64,000 nucleotides of DNA, from assembly GCF_010586825.1 (NCBI RefSeq), contig NZ_JAAAGB010000003.1, forward strand, positions 186,001-250,000, written 5' to 3'. The stretch is from Draconibacterium mangrovi. Lineage in GTDB: Bacteria; Bacteroidota; Bacteroidia; Bacteroidales; Prolixibacteraceae. Positions 44,524 through 54,158 of the stretch are shown here, one piece after another (position 1 is the first letter of the stretch; each line of letters opens with the position of its first letter). A program made the position numbers and the translations under genes. The notes under the pieces were generated by a model, which did no database searches, was not told the DNA's origin, and saw only the letters and a program-made list of their open reading frames with translations.

Positions 44524-46881
44524 ATGAGAATTTTTACCCTTTTTATTATCCTGTCCCTCATTGCTGGTTACAGTAGTGCACAAAACCCAGTTTTCGATTG
44601 GGAAAAAGACACACTTAGCCTTGGAAACACCCTACAAAAAATGACGATAAATGGTGACCATGCCACCATTGCCGGATTCAACAATACTTTTCTTACATCG
44701 AACGACGGTGGCGAAACCTGGAACACAATTAACCTGGTAAAACCCAGCTACGATTTAATGGATATCAGTATTAAAAATTCTGTTGGCTATATTATTACCG
44801 CAAGAGAAAAATTATATGATGCCGCCCAGGACGTTTATACAAACGGTGTTATCTTTAAAACAACTGATAACGCTCAAACCTGGGTAACATTAGAACCCAT
44901 TTTTGACACCTTAAATGATCCCGCACTTAATCCGATGGCCGACCTGTGTTTTGGAATGGATTTTCAGGCAGTTGAAACCGTAAATGATACTACGGCTTAT
45001 TGTGCCGCGCGTTGGTATGAATATATACCCGGAGGAAAAGAGTCTCACTCTGCTGTTTTTAAAACCATCGATGGAGGTTATAGCTGGCAAAATATAAGTG
45101 GCGACCTTGGTGGAAGCTCAGTAAGTTGTATTGCTTTTAATGGCGAAAATGGTTTTATTGGAGGTAGCAATATTCTTCTCAAAACAACAGTTTCGGCAGA
45201 TACTGTTGTCGATATTTTTTCCGAATTCCCCGGTAGTGGCTCTGTGTATATTTATGATATCGAGAATGTAAGTGAAACAGAGGTATTTATCACTACTACA
45301 GCAGACAGTGTTTTTGTTACAACGGATTTGGGAAATTCTTATTACGCTTTTAAGGGTATTGTTGGGGCATCTGATATTTATAAAGTAAACGATTCTACCA
45401 TCGTTGTTACAAATTCAAAAGACTTTTACGTATCAACGAACTATGGTCTCTCATGGGGCAAGCATACGTTTCCTCAAGTGCAATGGGAAATAGGTGGAGT
45501 TGCCAATGATTCGTTAATACTATTAGCTGAGAGTGCGATATACAAAGGTGCCGTTCAGGATTTACTCAACGGCGACTTAAATTTTGTAACACAGAATTTA
45601 GGTGATGACAAACTTTACAAAACCGTTTTCGAGGGCGATACCTTAACTATCGTTGGAAAGGAACAGAATTTTTACCGTTCAACTGATGGAGGGGTAACCT
45701 GGGATTCAAAACAACTACCAGAAGTTCCTGCACTCGAAGAGGTATACCAAAATATTGATTTCTACGGATTAAGTGGAGTTGGAGATGAAGCTTATGCTTG
45801 TATTAACCGCCATAAGTTAATGGATTATTCTTCAAGCTCGGGCAAGGAAGATGTATATTGGTCGGGCGGATTATTTTATACCAACGACAACTGGCAAACT
45901 TATAATTCGGTTGACATTGCAAAACTGGGCGATGCAAATGAGACAGATCCTTCGGCCAATCCATATCATGATTCGTGCAACGGAGTAAACACTTCTGTTG
46001 TTCATTATATTGGCGATGAAACTGTTTTACTTTGGGTACTGTGGAATGACTATTCTAAAGGTAATATGGTGGAACATTCAAGAGTTTTCAAATCAATTGA
46101 TGCCGGGAAAAACTGGATTCCGATAACTGATGATTTGGGATACAAAAATGTACAGGATATTCAATCAAGAGGAGACTCGGTATATATTGCAGGAGAAGAG
46201 GTTCTGCTCTTCTCGGAAGATGCCGGACAAAAATCCCTTGATCCCGCCCCGGTATTCACCGATCTTTATCCTAACCTGGATAGTAACGAAGATGATGAAA
46301 TGTTTATTAATGCCATTGAACTGGGCAATGCCAATGAGTTCTTTGTGGTTACCACTCGCGATAGCTGTTTTATGACAAGCGACAACGGTGCCACCTTTAA
46401 AACAATAGGAAACCTAAAAGGAGCTTTCGATTTTTATAAGTTCGATAATAACTCCTATATCATTATGGGTGTAAGTGGATCGATATTTACAAACGATGGT
46501 GGAGCAAACTGGTTAGATTGCGATCCGGGCGAAATGATATATGAAATTGGTGGAGTTTATAACAACAGACTTTATGCACTTGCCAGGAGTTACGCCATTT
46601 CAAACAAAACAAACAATTTTGACCTGAAAACAGCAATACCTCAACTTTATACAAAAGCAGAACTAAAGGTTGCTTATGACTCTTATGCTGTTAAGCTAAC
46701 ATCTTCAGAGTATGATATCGAGGCCTGTTCCGTTTACAGTATCAATGGCACGCTGGTAAAAAAATCGATGCCCAACAACCGCATTTTTAAACTAAACAAC
46801 AATGAGTTTACACCTGGAGTTTACATTGTACATTCAGTAGTAAAAGGCAAACCATACGTGAATAAAGTTATATTGAGATAA
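44524..46881 (+). CDS. Exported beta-propeller protein with T9SS sorting tail
   Basis: A 785-residue protein. The signal peptide is residues 1-19 (MRIFTLFIILSLIAGYSSA). Repeats such as TSNDGGETWNTI, KTIDGGYSWQNIS and RSTDGGVTWDSKQ are YCF48/sialidase-type Asp-box blades, giving one or two propellers. The last 70 residues end VYSINGTLVKK ... GVYIVHSVVKGKPYVNKVILR, the type A sorting domain of the type IX secretion system. It is thus exported to the surface or medium. I start at 44524; an earlier ATG at 44464 adds 20 non-signal residues. Confidence 0.85.
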   Translation: MRIFTLFIILSLIAGYSSAQNPVFDWEKDTLSLGNTLQKMTINGDHATIAGFNNTFLTSNDGGETWNTINLVKPSYDLMDISIKNSVGYIITAREKLYDAAQDVYTNGVIFKTTDNAQTWVTLEPIFDTLNDPALNPMADLCFGMDFQAVETVNDTTAYCAARWYEYIPGGKESHSAVFKTIDGGYSWQNISGDLGGSSVSCIAFNGENGFIGGSNILLKTTVSADTVVDIFSEFPGSGSVYIYDIENVSETEVFITTTADSVFVTTDLGNSYYAFKGIVGASDIYKVNDSTIVVTNSKDFYVSTNYGLSWGKHTFPQVQWEIGGVANDSLILLAESAIYKGAVQDLLNGDLNFVTQNLGDDKLYKTVFEGDTLTIVGKEQNFYRSTDGGVTWDSKQLPEVPALEEVYQNIDFYGLSGVGDEAYACINRHKLMDYSSSSGKEDVYWSGGLFYTNDNWQTYNSVDIAKLGDANETDPSANPYHDSCNGVNTSVVHYIGDETVLLWVLWNDYSKGNMVEHSRVFKSIDAGKNWIPITDDLGYKNVQDIQSRGDSVYIAGEEVLLFSEDAGQKSLDPAPVFTDLYPNLDSNEDDEMFINAIELGNANEFFVVTTRDSCFMTSDNGATFKTIGNLKGAFDFYKFDNNSYIIMGVSGSIFTNDGGANWLDCDPGEMIYEIGGVYNNRLYALARSYAISNKTNNFDLKTAIPQLYTKAELKVAYDSYAVKLTSSEYDIEACSVYSINGTLVKKSMPNNRIFKLNNNEFTPGVYIVHSVVKGKPYVNKVILR

Positions 46882-46951
46882 AACGGCAACAATTTGGTGT
46901 GGTTCCGGGAAAAACTTCATAGCCACATTTTTTGTTGCGACCATTCCAATC

Positions 46952-49795
46952 ATGAAGAAACTGCAAAACTATATCTACGCAACTATTCTTTTACTGTTTG
47001 CCTGTATTTTCACTCTAACGGCCCAGGATAAAATAACGGTGAAAGGAATAGTTCTTGATGCTGAAACAAATAATCCCATCGTTTATGCCAACGTGGCACT
47101 GCCTCATTTGGGGCTTGGGACTACAACAAACGAGAAGGGAGAATTTACTATAAAAAATGTACCTATAGGAACAATCCAACTTGCAGTTACCTATATTGGT
47201 TATCAGAAACTTATTCAAAACTTACACATCTCAGATGATGTTGATCTTAACATTTCGCTAAATCAACAATCGCTTGGTTTGCAAGAAGTGATCGTAACAG
47301 CCGAAAGGAGTTCATCAACAACGTCGGCCGCTACCATTAACCAGGAAGCAATCGATCATATTCAGGCTACAAGTTTAAAAGAAGTTCTGCAGTTAATTCC
47401 CGGCAATCTTTCGGAAAACCCTGACCTATCAGATCCTAAAAAAATAAGCATCCGGGAAGTTGGTACTGATGTAAACAGTGCACTCGGAACTGCAATTATA
47501 ATCGATGGCATTCCTCTTTCGAATGATGGGAATATGCAACAAAGTATACAAACAGGTGGATTTGCATCTGTAGCCGGAAGCGGCACCGATTTAAGACAAC
47601 TTTCGGTTGACAACATCGAATCGATAACTGTTGATATTGGTATCCCTTCGGTTGAATATGGTAACCTCACATCAGGCGCTGTTCATATAAAAACCAAAAC
47701 CGGAGGTTCGCCCTACACTGTAAAAGCACAGGCCGATCCGCACACCAAACAGTTTGATATAGGGAAAGGCTACCTGTTGCGGAATGATCGTGGAGTAATT
47801 AATATCAACGCCGGATATGCCAAATCTTACCAGTTCATTCACAAAAACACCGACGAGTATGAGCGATTTATAGCCTCAACAAAATATTCGAATACGTTCT
47901 TTCGAAACCAAAATCCATTAAACCTTGAACTACAAGTAAACTACAACGAAACACTGGATGGTAAAAAATGGGATCCGGATATGAAAGCCGAGGAAGAGCA
48001 TTATGCCAAAGACCGAAGATTTCAATCCAAACTATCGGCATTATGGTCGTTTAATAATTCCTTTCTGAAAAGTTTATCGTTTGATGCAGGCTATAACCAA
48101 ACCCGGCAAAAAGGTTTTGAGAAAACACTGGAGGCAAGCAGTTTTGGTCCTAACGTTATTATTTCGTCGTTAATCGATGGAGAACACCAAGCACTTTACG
48201 GAGATTCAACCTACTATTCAGAAGTTACGTATGATGGGCAACCATTTGATTTGTATGCCAAACTTAAAGCCGGTTTTTCGCATAAAACCGAAAAAACCAC
48301 TGGCAATATTATTCTGGGAACCGAATGGAGAACAACGGGCAACAACGGTAATGGCCGCACCTTTGATGTAAACAATCCTCCTGCAGGAACAAGCCTGCGT
48401 CCGCGCCCGTTTACCGATATTCCCTCGTTAAATCAATTTTCAGTTTTTGCCGAAGATAAAATGGACATTGATTTAGGTGCAACGCATTTGAATGTTATGG
48501 TCGGTATTCGTATGGATAATATTCAGCCAAATGGTCTTTTCTCAAGTGACGGAAGTCTCACCTTTGATCCGCGACTAAATATCGGCTACCATATTATTGA
48601 TCGAAACAGGGATCATTTTTTTAGCCAACTCAATTTCAGATTGGGATACGGAAGGACTACAAAAGCTCCAACCCTCACCCATCTATATCCTGATATTGTA
48701 TATAACGACATCAAAAACTTCGATTACTATCCTGATTTGGTTGTGGCCACCACGCAACTATTTGAAGACACAAGAAACTACAATTTAAAAGCTTCTCGTG
48801 GGCGAAAATACGAAACCGGCATTGATTTCCAACTGGGAAGTACGACGTCGAGAATTACGGCCTTTTATGAAAAATATAGTGGCGGCTATATCCTCGACAG
48901 GAATTATTATTTAATGCCGTATCGTGACTATGAACAACCACCGGCAGATGTTCATCCGTATTTTACTGAAGGAGAAGGCATTTTTTATTCCGATCAGGCG
49001 ACAGGAGAAACTGTTGCTGTTCCGTACGAGATGGATGCAAAATGGCAAAACTACGACACGTACAGAAATGCGCAAACCAGGATAAAAAGAGGAGTTGAAT
49101 ATACTGTCGATTTTGGCAAGATTAAGGCTTTGCGCACTTCGTTTGTATTTAACGGAGCATGGCTGCAAACCGAATCACACTCAACCAATGCTCCTTACTG
49201 GAAAGAAGTTCCTTATACTGTATATGAAGGAAATTCCAGTAAACAACAAGAGTTGCTGGTCAAATTTCCAAACCGTTTGGGATACGGTACTGTAAAAGAA
49301 AGGCTGAATACCAACCTAAGCATCATTACTCATATACCTGAGATTAAAATGCTGGTAACCTTAACAACACAAATGATTTGGTACGAAAAAGACCGGCGAA
49401 AAACATACGACGAATATAAATTCTATACACTGCAAGAACTTCGCGAATATCTTGACCAGCCCGGGCTGTTTAGTTCGCACAACGAAGGTAATTTCTATTA
49501 TTACCTTCCAACTGCTTACCGAACTTACGATGACGTTGAACATGAATACTCCATCAGCGATTTTGAAAACACTTTGCACCAACAAGCTATTGATTTAAAC
49601 CAGCAATACCGTTTTGAAAAGTTAACACTGCCGTCACTTCTGCTATGTAACATTAGAATATCAAAAGAAATAGCACAACGCTTTCAACTATCGTTTTATG
49701 CCAATAACTTCCTGAACATTCGTCCTTGGGAGTTAAACGAGCGCGAGGGAAATTATATACGTAGAATAACGAGCCTTATTTTGGGGCTGCAATAA
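46952..49795 (+). CDS. TonB-dependent receptor
   Basis: A 947-residue outer-membrane receptor. Signal peptide, then a carboxypeptidase-like regulatory domain (VKGIVLDAETNNPIVYANVAL), then plug (EVIVTAERSSSTTSAATINQEAI, VEYGNLTSGAVHIKTKTGG), then a long barrel ending IRRITSLILGLQ. It imports a substrate powered by TonB. There is no SusD partner; instead DUF4876 and DUF6850 genes follow, so this is a distinct family of uptake locus. Substrate unknown. Confidence 0.9.
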   Translation: MKKLQNYIYATILLLFACIFTLTAQDKITVKGIVLDAETNNPIVYANVALPHLGLGTTTNEKGEFTIKNVPIGTIQLAVTYIGYQKLIQNLHISDDVDLNISLNQQSLGLQEVIVTAERSSSTTSAATINQEAIDHIQATSLKEVLQLIPGNLSENPDLSDPKKISIREVGTDVNSALGTAIIIDGIPLSNDGNMQQSIQTGGFASVAGSGTDLRQLSVDNIESITVDIGIPSVEYGNLTSGAVHIKTKTGGSPYTVKAQADPHTKQFDIGKGYLLRNDRGVININAGYAKSYQFIHKNTDEYERFIASTKYSNTFFRNQNPLNLELQVNYNETLDGKKWDPDMKAEEEHYAKDRRFQSKLSALWSFNNSFLKSLSFDAGYNQTRQKGFEKTLEASSFGPNVIISSLIDGEHQALYGDSTYYSEVTYDGQPFDLYAKLKAGFSHKTEKTTGNIILGTEWRTTGNNGNGRTFDVNNPPAGTSLRPRPFTDIPSLNQFSVFAEDKMDIDLGATHLNVMVGIRMDNIQPNGLFSSDGSLTFDPRLNIGYHIIDRNRDHFFSQLNFRLGYGRTTKAPTLTHLYPDIVYNDIKNFDYYPDLVVATTQLFEDTRNYNLKASRGRKYETGIDFQLGSTTSRITAFYEKYSGGYILDRNYYLMPYRDYEQPPADVHPYFTEGEGIFYSDQATGETVAVPYEMDAKWQNYDTYRNAQTRIKRGVEYTVDFGKIKALRTSFVFNGAWLQTESHSTNAPYWKEVPYTVYEGNSSKQQELLVKFPNRLGYGTVKERLNTNLSIITHIPEIKMLVTLTTQMIWYEKDRRKTYDEYKFYTLQELREYLDQPGLFSSHNEGNFYYYLPTAYRTYDDVEHEYSISDFENTLHQQAIDLNQQYRFEKLTLPSLLLCNIRISKEIAQRFQLSFYANNFLNIRPWELNEREGNYIRRITSLILGLQ

Positions 49796-49811
49796 AAATG
49801 AATATTTAAAG

Positions 49812-51014
49812 ATGAAAAAACTGATATATCTGATCATGCTGGTTTTAACCGCATGCGAAATTTATGATGAGCCTTCAACCTATCTGTGTGAAGTTTCAGC
49901 CTATTATCCGGCAATAATTGATAACGGAGGTCCCATTGCCAATCAAATTATAATCCTGAAAAACCAGCAAACCGGAAGGGAATACAAAGCGCAAACAAAC
50001 GACAACGGACAGGCAGTTTTTAATGTACGTGGCGGTAACTACGATATTTCAATTTCATTTGTAGAAGAACATGTTATCGACATTTCAGGTTTCCCAAACG
50101 AGAGAGACCTTATATTTTTTGGCAATACAGCCAACGAAATAATAACTGAAGACAATATTTCAATTTCCCTGAATACCGAATACTCAATTAAAAATGAAGG
50201 TTTTGTTATAAAAGAGCTTTATACTTCAGGAAGTTTAACTCCCGAAGGAAAGAATTACACTGCCGACCAGTTCGTAGAAATCTATAACAATACAGATCAA
50301 ATATTATATTCTGATGGTTTATGTTTCGGAGTTGTAATAAATACCACAACCTATAAACCAACTCCCTGGGTAGATGAAAACGGGAACCTGTTGCCCCGTA
50401 TTCCTTTGTGGAGTTTTGTGGCTATTGTTCCAGGTTCAGGAGAACAACATCCGGTTCAACCGGGAGAATCTATTGTCATAGCTCTATCCGGTCTAAACCA
50501 CCGCGATGATCCCAACGGGAATCCGAACTCAATTGATCTTTCTATTGCAGATTGGGAAATGGTAGTTGATGATGGCAAATACGTTGATATTCCAGAGGTT
50601 CCTAATATTTTAATGCAGAGACTGACAATTGGAAATGCAATGATTATGGATAGCCGCGGACAGCCAGTTATAATTTTCCGATTACCATCTGACGATCTGG
50701 AAGCAATGTTTACAAATCCTGATAATTTTATGATGAATCCAACGGGGAGATTCAACTGTTTTATGGTTCCAACAGAATGGGTAATCGATGGTGTAGACAA
50801 TTTACGATTGGATGATCGTGGTGCCTATAAACGCCTTCCCGGAATTATTGATGCGGGCTTCGTTCAGCACAATGCCGGACATTCAGGTGTTTCTATCCGC
50901 CGAAAAGTACAAGAAGTTGTTAACGGGCGTACCATCTACATGGACACCAATAATTCCTCAAACGATTTTCGAACCAACCAAATTCCGGCACCGGGCGTAA
51001 TTGCAACAGAATAA
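49812..51014 (+). CDS. DUF4876-family surface lipoprotein
   Basis: A 400-residue protein with a short lipoprotein signal (LVLTAC15). Residues 40-110 form a carboxypeptidase-regulatory-like domain with NQIIILKNQQTGREY, and FVIKELYTSGSLTPEGKNYTADQFVEIYNN marks DUF4876, a lamin-tail-like domain. It lies 16 bases after the TonB receptor and one base before the next gene. It probably sits at the surface next to the receptor, as SusD does for SusC (inference). Confidence 0.8.
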   Translation: MKKLIYLIMLVLTACEIYDEPSTYLCEVSAYYPAIIDNGGPIANQIIILKNQQTGREYKAQTNDNGQAVFNVRGGNYDISISFVEEHVIDISGFPNERDLIFFGNTANEIITEDNISISLNTEYSIKNEGFVIKELYTSGSLTPEGKNYTADQFVEIYNNTDQILYSDGLCFGVVINTTTYKPTPWVDENGNLLPRIPLWSFVAIVPGSGEQHPVQPGESIVIALSGLNHRDDPNGNPNSIDLSIADWEMVVDDGKYVDIPEVPNILMQRLTIGNAMIMDSRGQPVIIFRLPSDDLEAMFTNPDNFMMNPTGRFNCFMVPTEWVIDGVDNLRLDDRGAYKRLPGIIDAGFVQHNAGHSGVSIRRKVQEVVNGRTIYMDTNNSSNDFRTNQIPAPGVIATE

Positions 51015-52583
51015 ATGAGCAAAGTAAAGTACATAGCACTTTTTATTGTGGTTTGGACAGCCACTACCTATTTCGGACAAGCAATTGCCAATGAAACCGA
51101 TTCATTGCAATCTTCGCTTTCTTCCGAATCGATGTTATTGCTCAAAAGTCCATGGTCATCCTCTGAAAATGCTGCCGGATTGCAATTTATTGATATCACG
51201 CAACGACTTGGAAAAGCATCACTTTTTTACCGAAAAGACAAAGGTAATTTCCACCGTTTTCAGGAAGCTGATGAAAACCTTCAGTATGGCTTTTATACCA
51301 ACGGCTACACAACTTTTCAGCACTGGAAGTTTTATGGCGATTTTAGTTATTACAAACACCTTGAAAAAGATATTCTGTGGACTGATGTAATGCACCCCTA
51401 CAACGATAATCCATACACCATTGGCGATGATATTGGAGGAAAATACCGGAAAGAATATTTTGAAATGAATGCAAAAGCCGCCTGGCATATCAGTAACGCC
51501 CTTAATTTTGGTTCTGAAATGAATTACCAGACCGGCGTTGGTACCCGGCGGAAAGATCCGCGCCCGGTGAATAAAGAAACCAATTTTAAATTCAAACCCG
51601 GCTTGGTGTATACTTTCAATCGATTTAATCTCGGATTAAATTTGAAAATTGAAACAGCCACTGAAGACATCAATATTGAACTGGTAACCGATTCAGCATA
51701 CACGTACTATAATTTCAAAGGATTGGGTACATTTTCATCCACATTCGAACGTGATCCCAGAATACATCAATCAACAACTTTTGGCGGAAGTTTGCAATTC
51801 GGTTTCACAGGTAAGAAACTGCAGAATATGACAGAGATTGGTTTCTTTCAAAAAGAAACAGATATAAAACGAGGAGAAAGTGTTCCCCTGCAAGTAGTGC
51901 TATTGGAGAAGTTCCAAACCGATGTTAATTCGGTATTTCTAATCAATCCGAATAAACAATCAATTAATCGTTTAAAGTTCACTTTTAATGATAAGCATAT
52001 TTACGGACACGAACCTGTTATAGAGCCTAAAGTTGTTCAGGAGAATTTTCAATGGGAAACCATTACAAAATACGTATTGTACTGGCATAAAGAAAATACT
52101 GTAGGTTTAACCTACGACTATTTAAAACTGGTTGACAACAACCATTTTAACTGGGGAACAAGCTTTGGGGGAAATATTTACACAAGCGAAACGAAATACT
52201 TTTTTGTACCCGAAAAGAATAAACAGAAGCTGAATTATTATATGCTGAATGCAGCTGTAAAAAAAGAGATACTGGCTTCGTTTGCCAACATTGTAATCGA
52301 AATTAACGGTGCATACCAAAATGGTTTTAACAGTAGTTTTCAACTGGTTGAAGACGAAATATTGCAACAAAGCGTAAATACGGATTTTGTTGAAACCGAT
52401 TTCAATTATTTCAATAATGGCATGGCTGAAGCGGGACTTTCTGTTAGTGTAGGGAAAAACATAAAGCTTTACAGTAAAAACATGCAATTGTATTTGGATA
52501 CCGGCTACAAGAAGCAGTTCTCGCAAATGCCCGGAAATCCAAATCGTAGTTTTGTTGATTTGCAATTCGGAGTTAACTTTTAA
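51015..52583 (+). CDS. DUF6850-family outer-membrane beta-barrel protein
   Basis: A 522-residue exported barrel. Signal peptide at residues 1-24, then alternating strands with many aromatic residues (FQHWKFYGDFSYYKHLEK) and a C-terminal strand ending FVDLQFGVNF with terminal Phe, as expected for outer-membrane insertion. It starts right after the DUF4876 stop, so the two genes are tightly coupled. Function unknown; the pair with DUF4876 is known in Bacteroidota. Confidence 0.78.
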   Translation: MSKVKYIALFIVVWTATTYFGQAIANETDSLQSSLSSESMLLLKSPWSSSENAAGLQFIDITQRLGKASLFYRKDKGNFHRFQEADENLQYGFYTNGYTTFQHWKFYGDFSYYKHLEKDILWTDVMHPYNDNPYTIGDDIGGKYRKEYFEMNAKAAWHISNALNFGSEMNYQTGVGTRRKDPRPVNKETNFKFKPGLVYTFNRFNLGLNLKIETATEDINIELVTDSAYTYYNFKGLGTFSSTFERDPRIHQSTTFGGSLQFGFTGKKLQNMTEIGFFQKETDIKRGESVPLQVVLLEKFQTDVNSVFLINPNKQSINRLKFTFNDKHIYGHEPVIEPKVVQENFQWETITKYVLYWHKENTVGLTYDYLKLVDNNHFNWGTSFGGNIYTSETKYFFVPEKNKQKLNYYMLNAAVKKEILASFANIVIEINGAYQNGFNSSFQLVEDEILQQSVNTDFVETDFNYFNNGMAEAGLSVSVGKNIKLYSKNMQLYLDTGYKKQFSQMPGNPNRSFVDLQFGVNF

Positions 52584-52587
52584 GCTT

Positions 52588-53478
52588 ATGAGTAATTACG
52601 CAATTGAATGTAAAAACCTAACCCATTACTACGGCAAAAAGCTGGTTTTCGAAAACCTGAGTTTTAACGTAAAGGAAGGAAGTATACTCGGGCTTTTGGG
52701 CAAAAATGGTACGGGCAAAACCACTACTATTAATATATTGAATGGTTTTCTGCAACCGCAAGACGGAGAGTGCCTGATTTATGGTGAGAACTCGCAAAAC
52801 TTATCTCCGCAAAACAAGGCGCGAATTGGTTTTCTTATCGAAGGGCACATTCAGTATACTTTTATGAATATTCATCAAATCGAAAAATTTTACTCGAAGT
52901 TCTACCCTAAATGGGATAATGAACCTTATTGGCATCTGATGTCAAAGTTACAGGTTTCACCTAAACAAAAAATCTCCAACATGTCGTGCGGGCAACGTTC
53001 GCAGGTGGCACTGGGGCTTATTCTGGCGCAAGATCCCGATCTGCTTATTCTCGATGATTTTTCGATGGGACTCGATCCCGGCTATCGCCGCCTTTTTATC
53101 GATTACCTGCGCGAATATGCCAAAGAAAAGAAGAAAACCATTTTCACCACGTCACACATTATTCAGGATATGGAACGCCTGATCGACGATTTGCTGATCA
53201 TGGATTTTAACCGCGTACTGGCCCAGCGTAGTGTAAAATCGTTTATGCAGGAGTTTAAACAGTTTCACTTGGAGCTTGAAAATCCGGACATCGATATTTC
53301 GAACGAGGAGTTTGTAGTCAACTGCGAAAAAGTGAACAACAAGCTGGAATTGTATACCTACGAGTCAGAGGAAAAGGTTCTGAACTTTCTGAAAAACAAA
53401 GGAGTTGCACACAAAAACTTTCGGCAGGTGGAGATGGGTTTGGAAGATGCATTTATTGGACTAACCGGAAAATATTAG
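52588..53478 (+). CDS. ABC transporter ATP-binding protein
   Basis: A 296-residue ATPase. Walker A is GLLGKNGTGKTTT, but the signature is MSCGQ, not LSGGQ, and Walker B is LLILDDFSMGLDP, with Asp where the catalytic Glu is normal. The C-terminal 80 residues form the regulatory extension of exporters of the CcmA/GldA type. It couples with the two membrane-related genes behind it. I begin at ATG 52588 (MSNYAIECK); an earlier in-frame start adds 12 residues overlapping the barrel gene. Confidence 0.88.
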   Translation: MSNYAIECKNLTHYYGKKLVFENLSFNVKEGSILGLLGKNGTGKTTTINILNGFLQPQDGECLIYGENSQNLSPQNKARIGFLIEGHIQYTFMNIHQIEKFYSKFYPKWDNEPYWHLMSKLQVSPKQKISNMSCGQRSQVALGLILAQDPDLLILDDFSMGLDPGYRRLFIDYLREYAKEKKKTIFTTSHIIQDMERLIDDLLIMDFNRVLAQRSVKSFMQEFKQFHLELENPDIDISNEEFVVNCEKVNNKLELYTYESEEKVLNFLKNKGVAHKNFRQVEMGLEDAFIGLTGKY

Positions 53479-53482
53479 CAAA

Positions 53483-54157
53483 ATGTGGAAATCGATTATA
53501 TACAAAGAATGGCTAAAAATCAGGTGGTTTGCAATTATTTACGCAGCACTTGGTATTTTGGTTGTTGGAAATATATTTCTAAAAGGCCAGCACGATTTTG
53601 AATTCAGTCAGGAGGCTTATTATTGGTATAGTATTCTTTTCAATCAATACCGGTTTTACGAATACAGTTTGTTCAAATTTGTTCCGCTTATTGGAGCATT
53701 GGCCATTGCCTTAGCCCAGTATTTTCCCGAAACTGTAAACAAAAGAATAAAGCTCACTTTTCATTTGCCGGTTAATGAAAACAAAGCGCTGATGGTGATG
53801 ATGTTGTTCGGAGCATTTTGCCTGTTCGCCATCGCTGCAGCTCAGCTTCTGCTGTTTACAGGATTGAGCCTTGTGTATTTTCCTGCAGAGATTGTTCAAT
53901 CGGCCTTAATTTCAATTGCTCCCTGGTTTTTATGCGGTTTTGTAGTTTATTTCCTGACTGCATTAATCGTTATGGAGCCGGTATGGAAATACCGTTTTTT
54001 ATACCTTTTGGTAACTGCCACTTTTGTGCCTCTCTACCTTCAAACAGCCGCTGCGAGAGCCTACTCTCCTGCCCTTCCGCTGTTAGGTGTATTTACGGTT
54101 CTGTTGTCAGTTGCCTTGTTGTTTTCGGGATACCGGTTTAGAAAAGGAGAAATGTAA
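53483..54157 (+). CDS. ABC transporter membrane subunit
   Basis: A 224-residue integral membrane protein with about five hydrophobic segments (residues 15-30, 70-85, 105-125, 140-160 and 175-215). It starts 4 bases after the ATPase stop and ends one base before the next ATG. Its place and topology make it the permease of the ABC system; no known family signature is visible. Confidence 0.75.
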   Translation: MWKSIIYKEWLKIRWFAIIYAALGILVVGNIFLKGQHDFEFSQEAYYWYSILFNQYRFYEYSLFKFVPLIGALAIALAQYFPETVNKRIKLTFHLPVNENKALMVMMLFGAFCLFAIAAAQLLLFTGLSLVYFPAEIVQSALISIAPWFLCGFVVYFLTALIVMEPVWKYRFLYLLVTATFVPLYLQTAAARAYSPALPLLGVFTVLLSVALLFSGYRFRKGEM

Positions 54158-54158
54158 T

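Noticed and set aside
44524-52583. A standard SusC/SusD polysaccharide utilisation locus
   Set aside because: There is no SusD protein and no glycoside hydrolase in the cluster; DUF4876 and DUF6850 take the partner positions.
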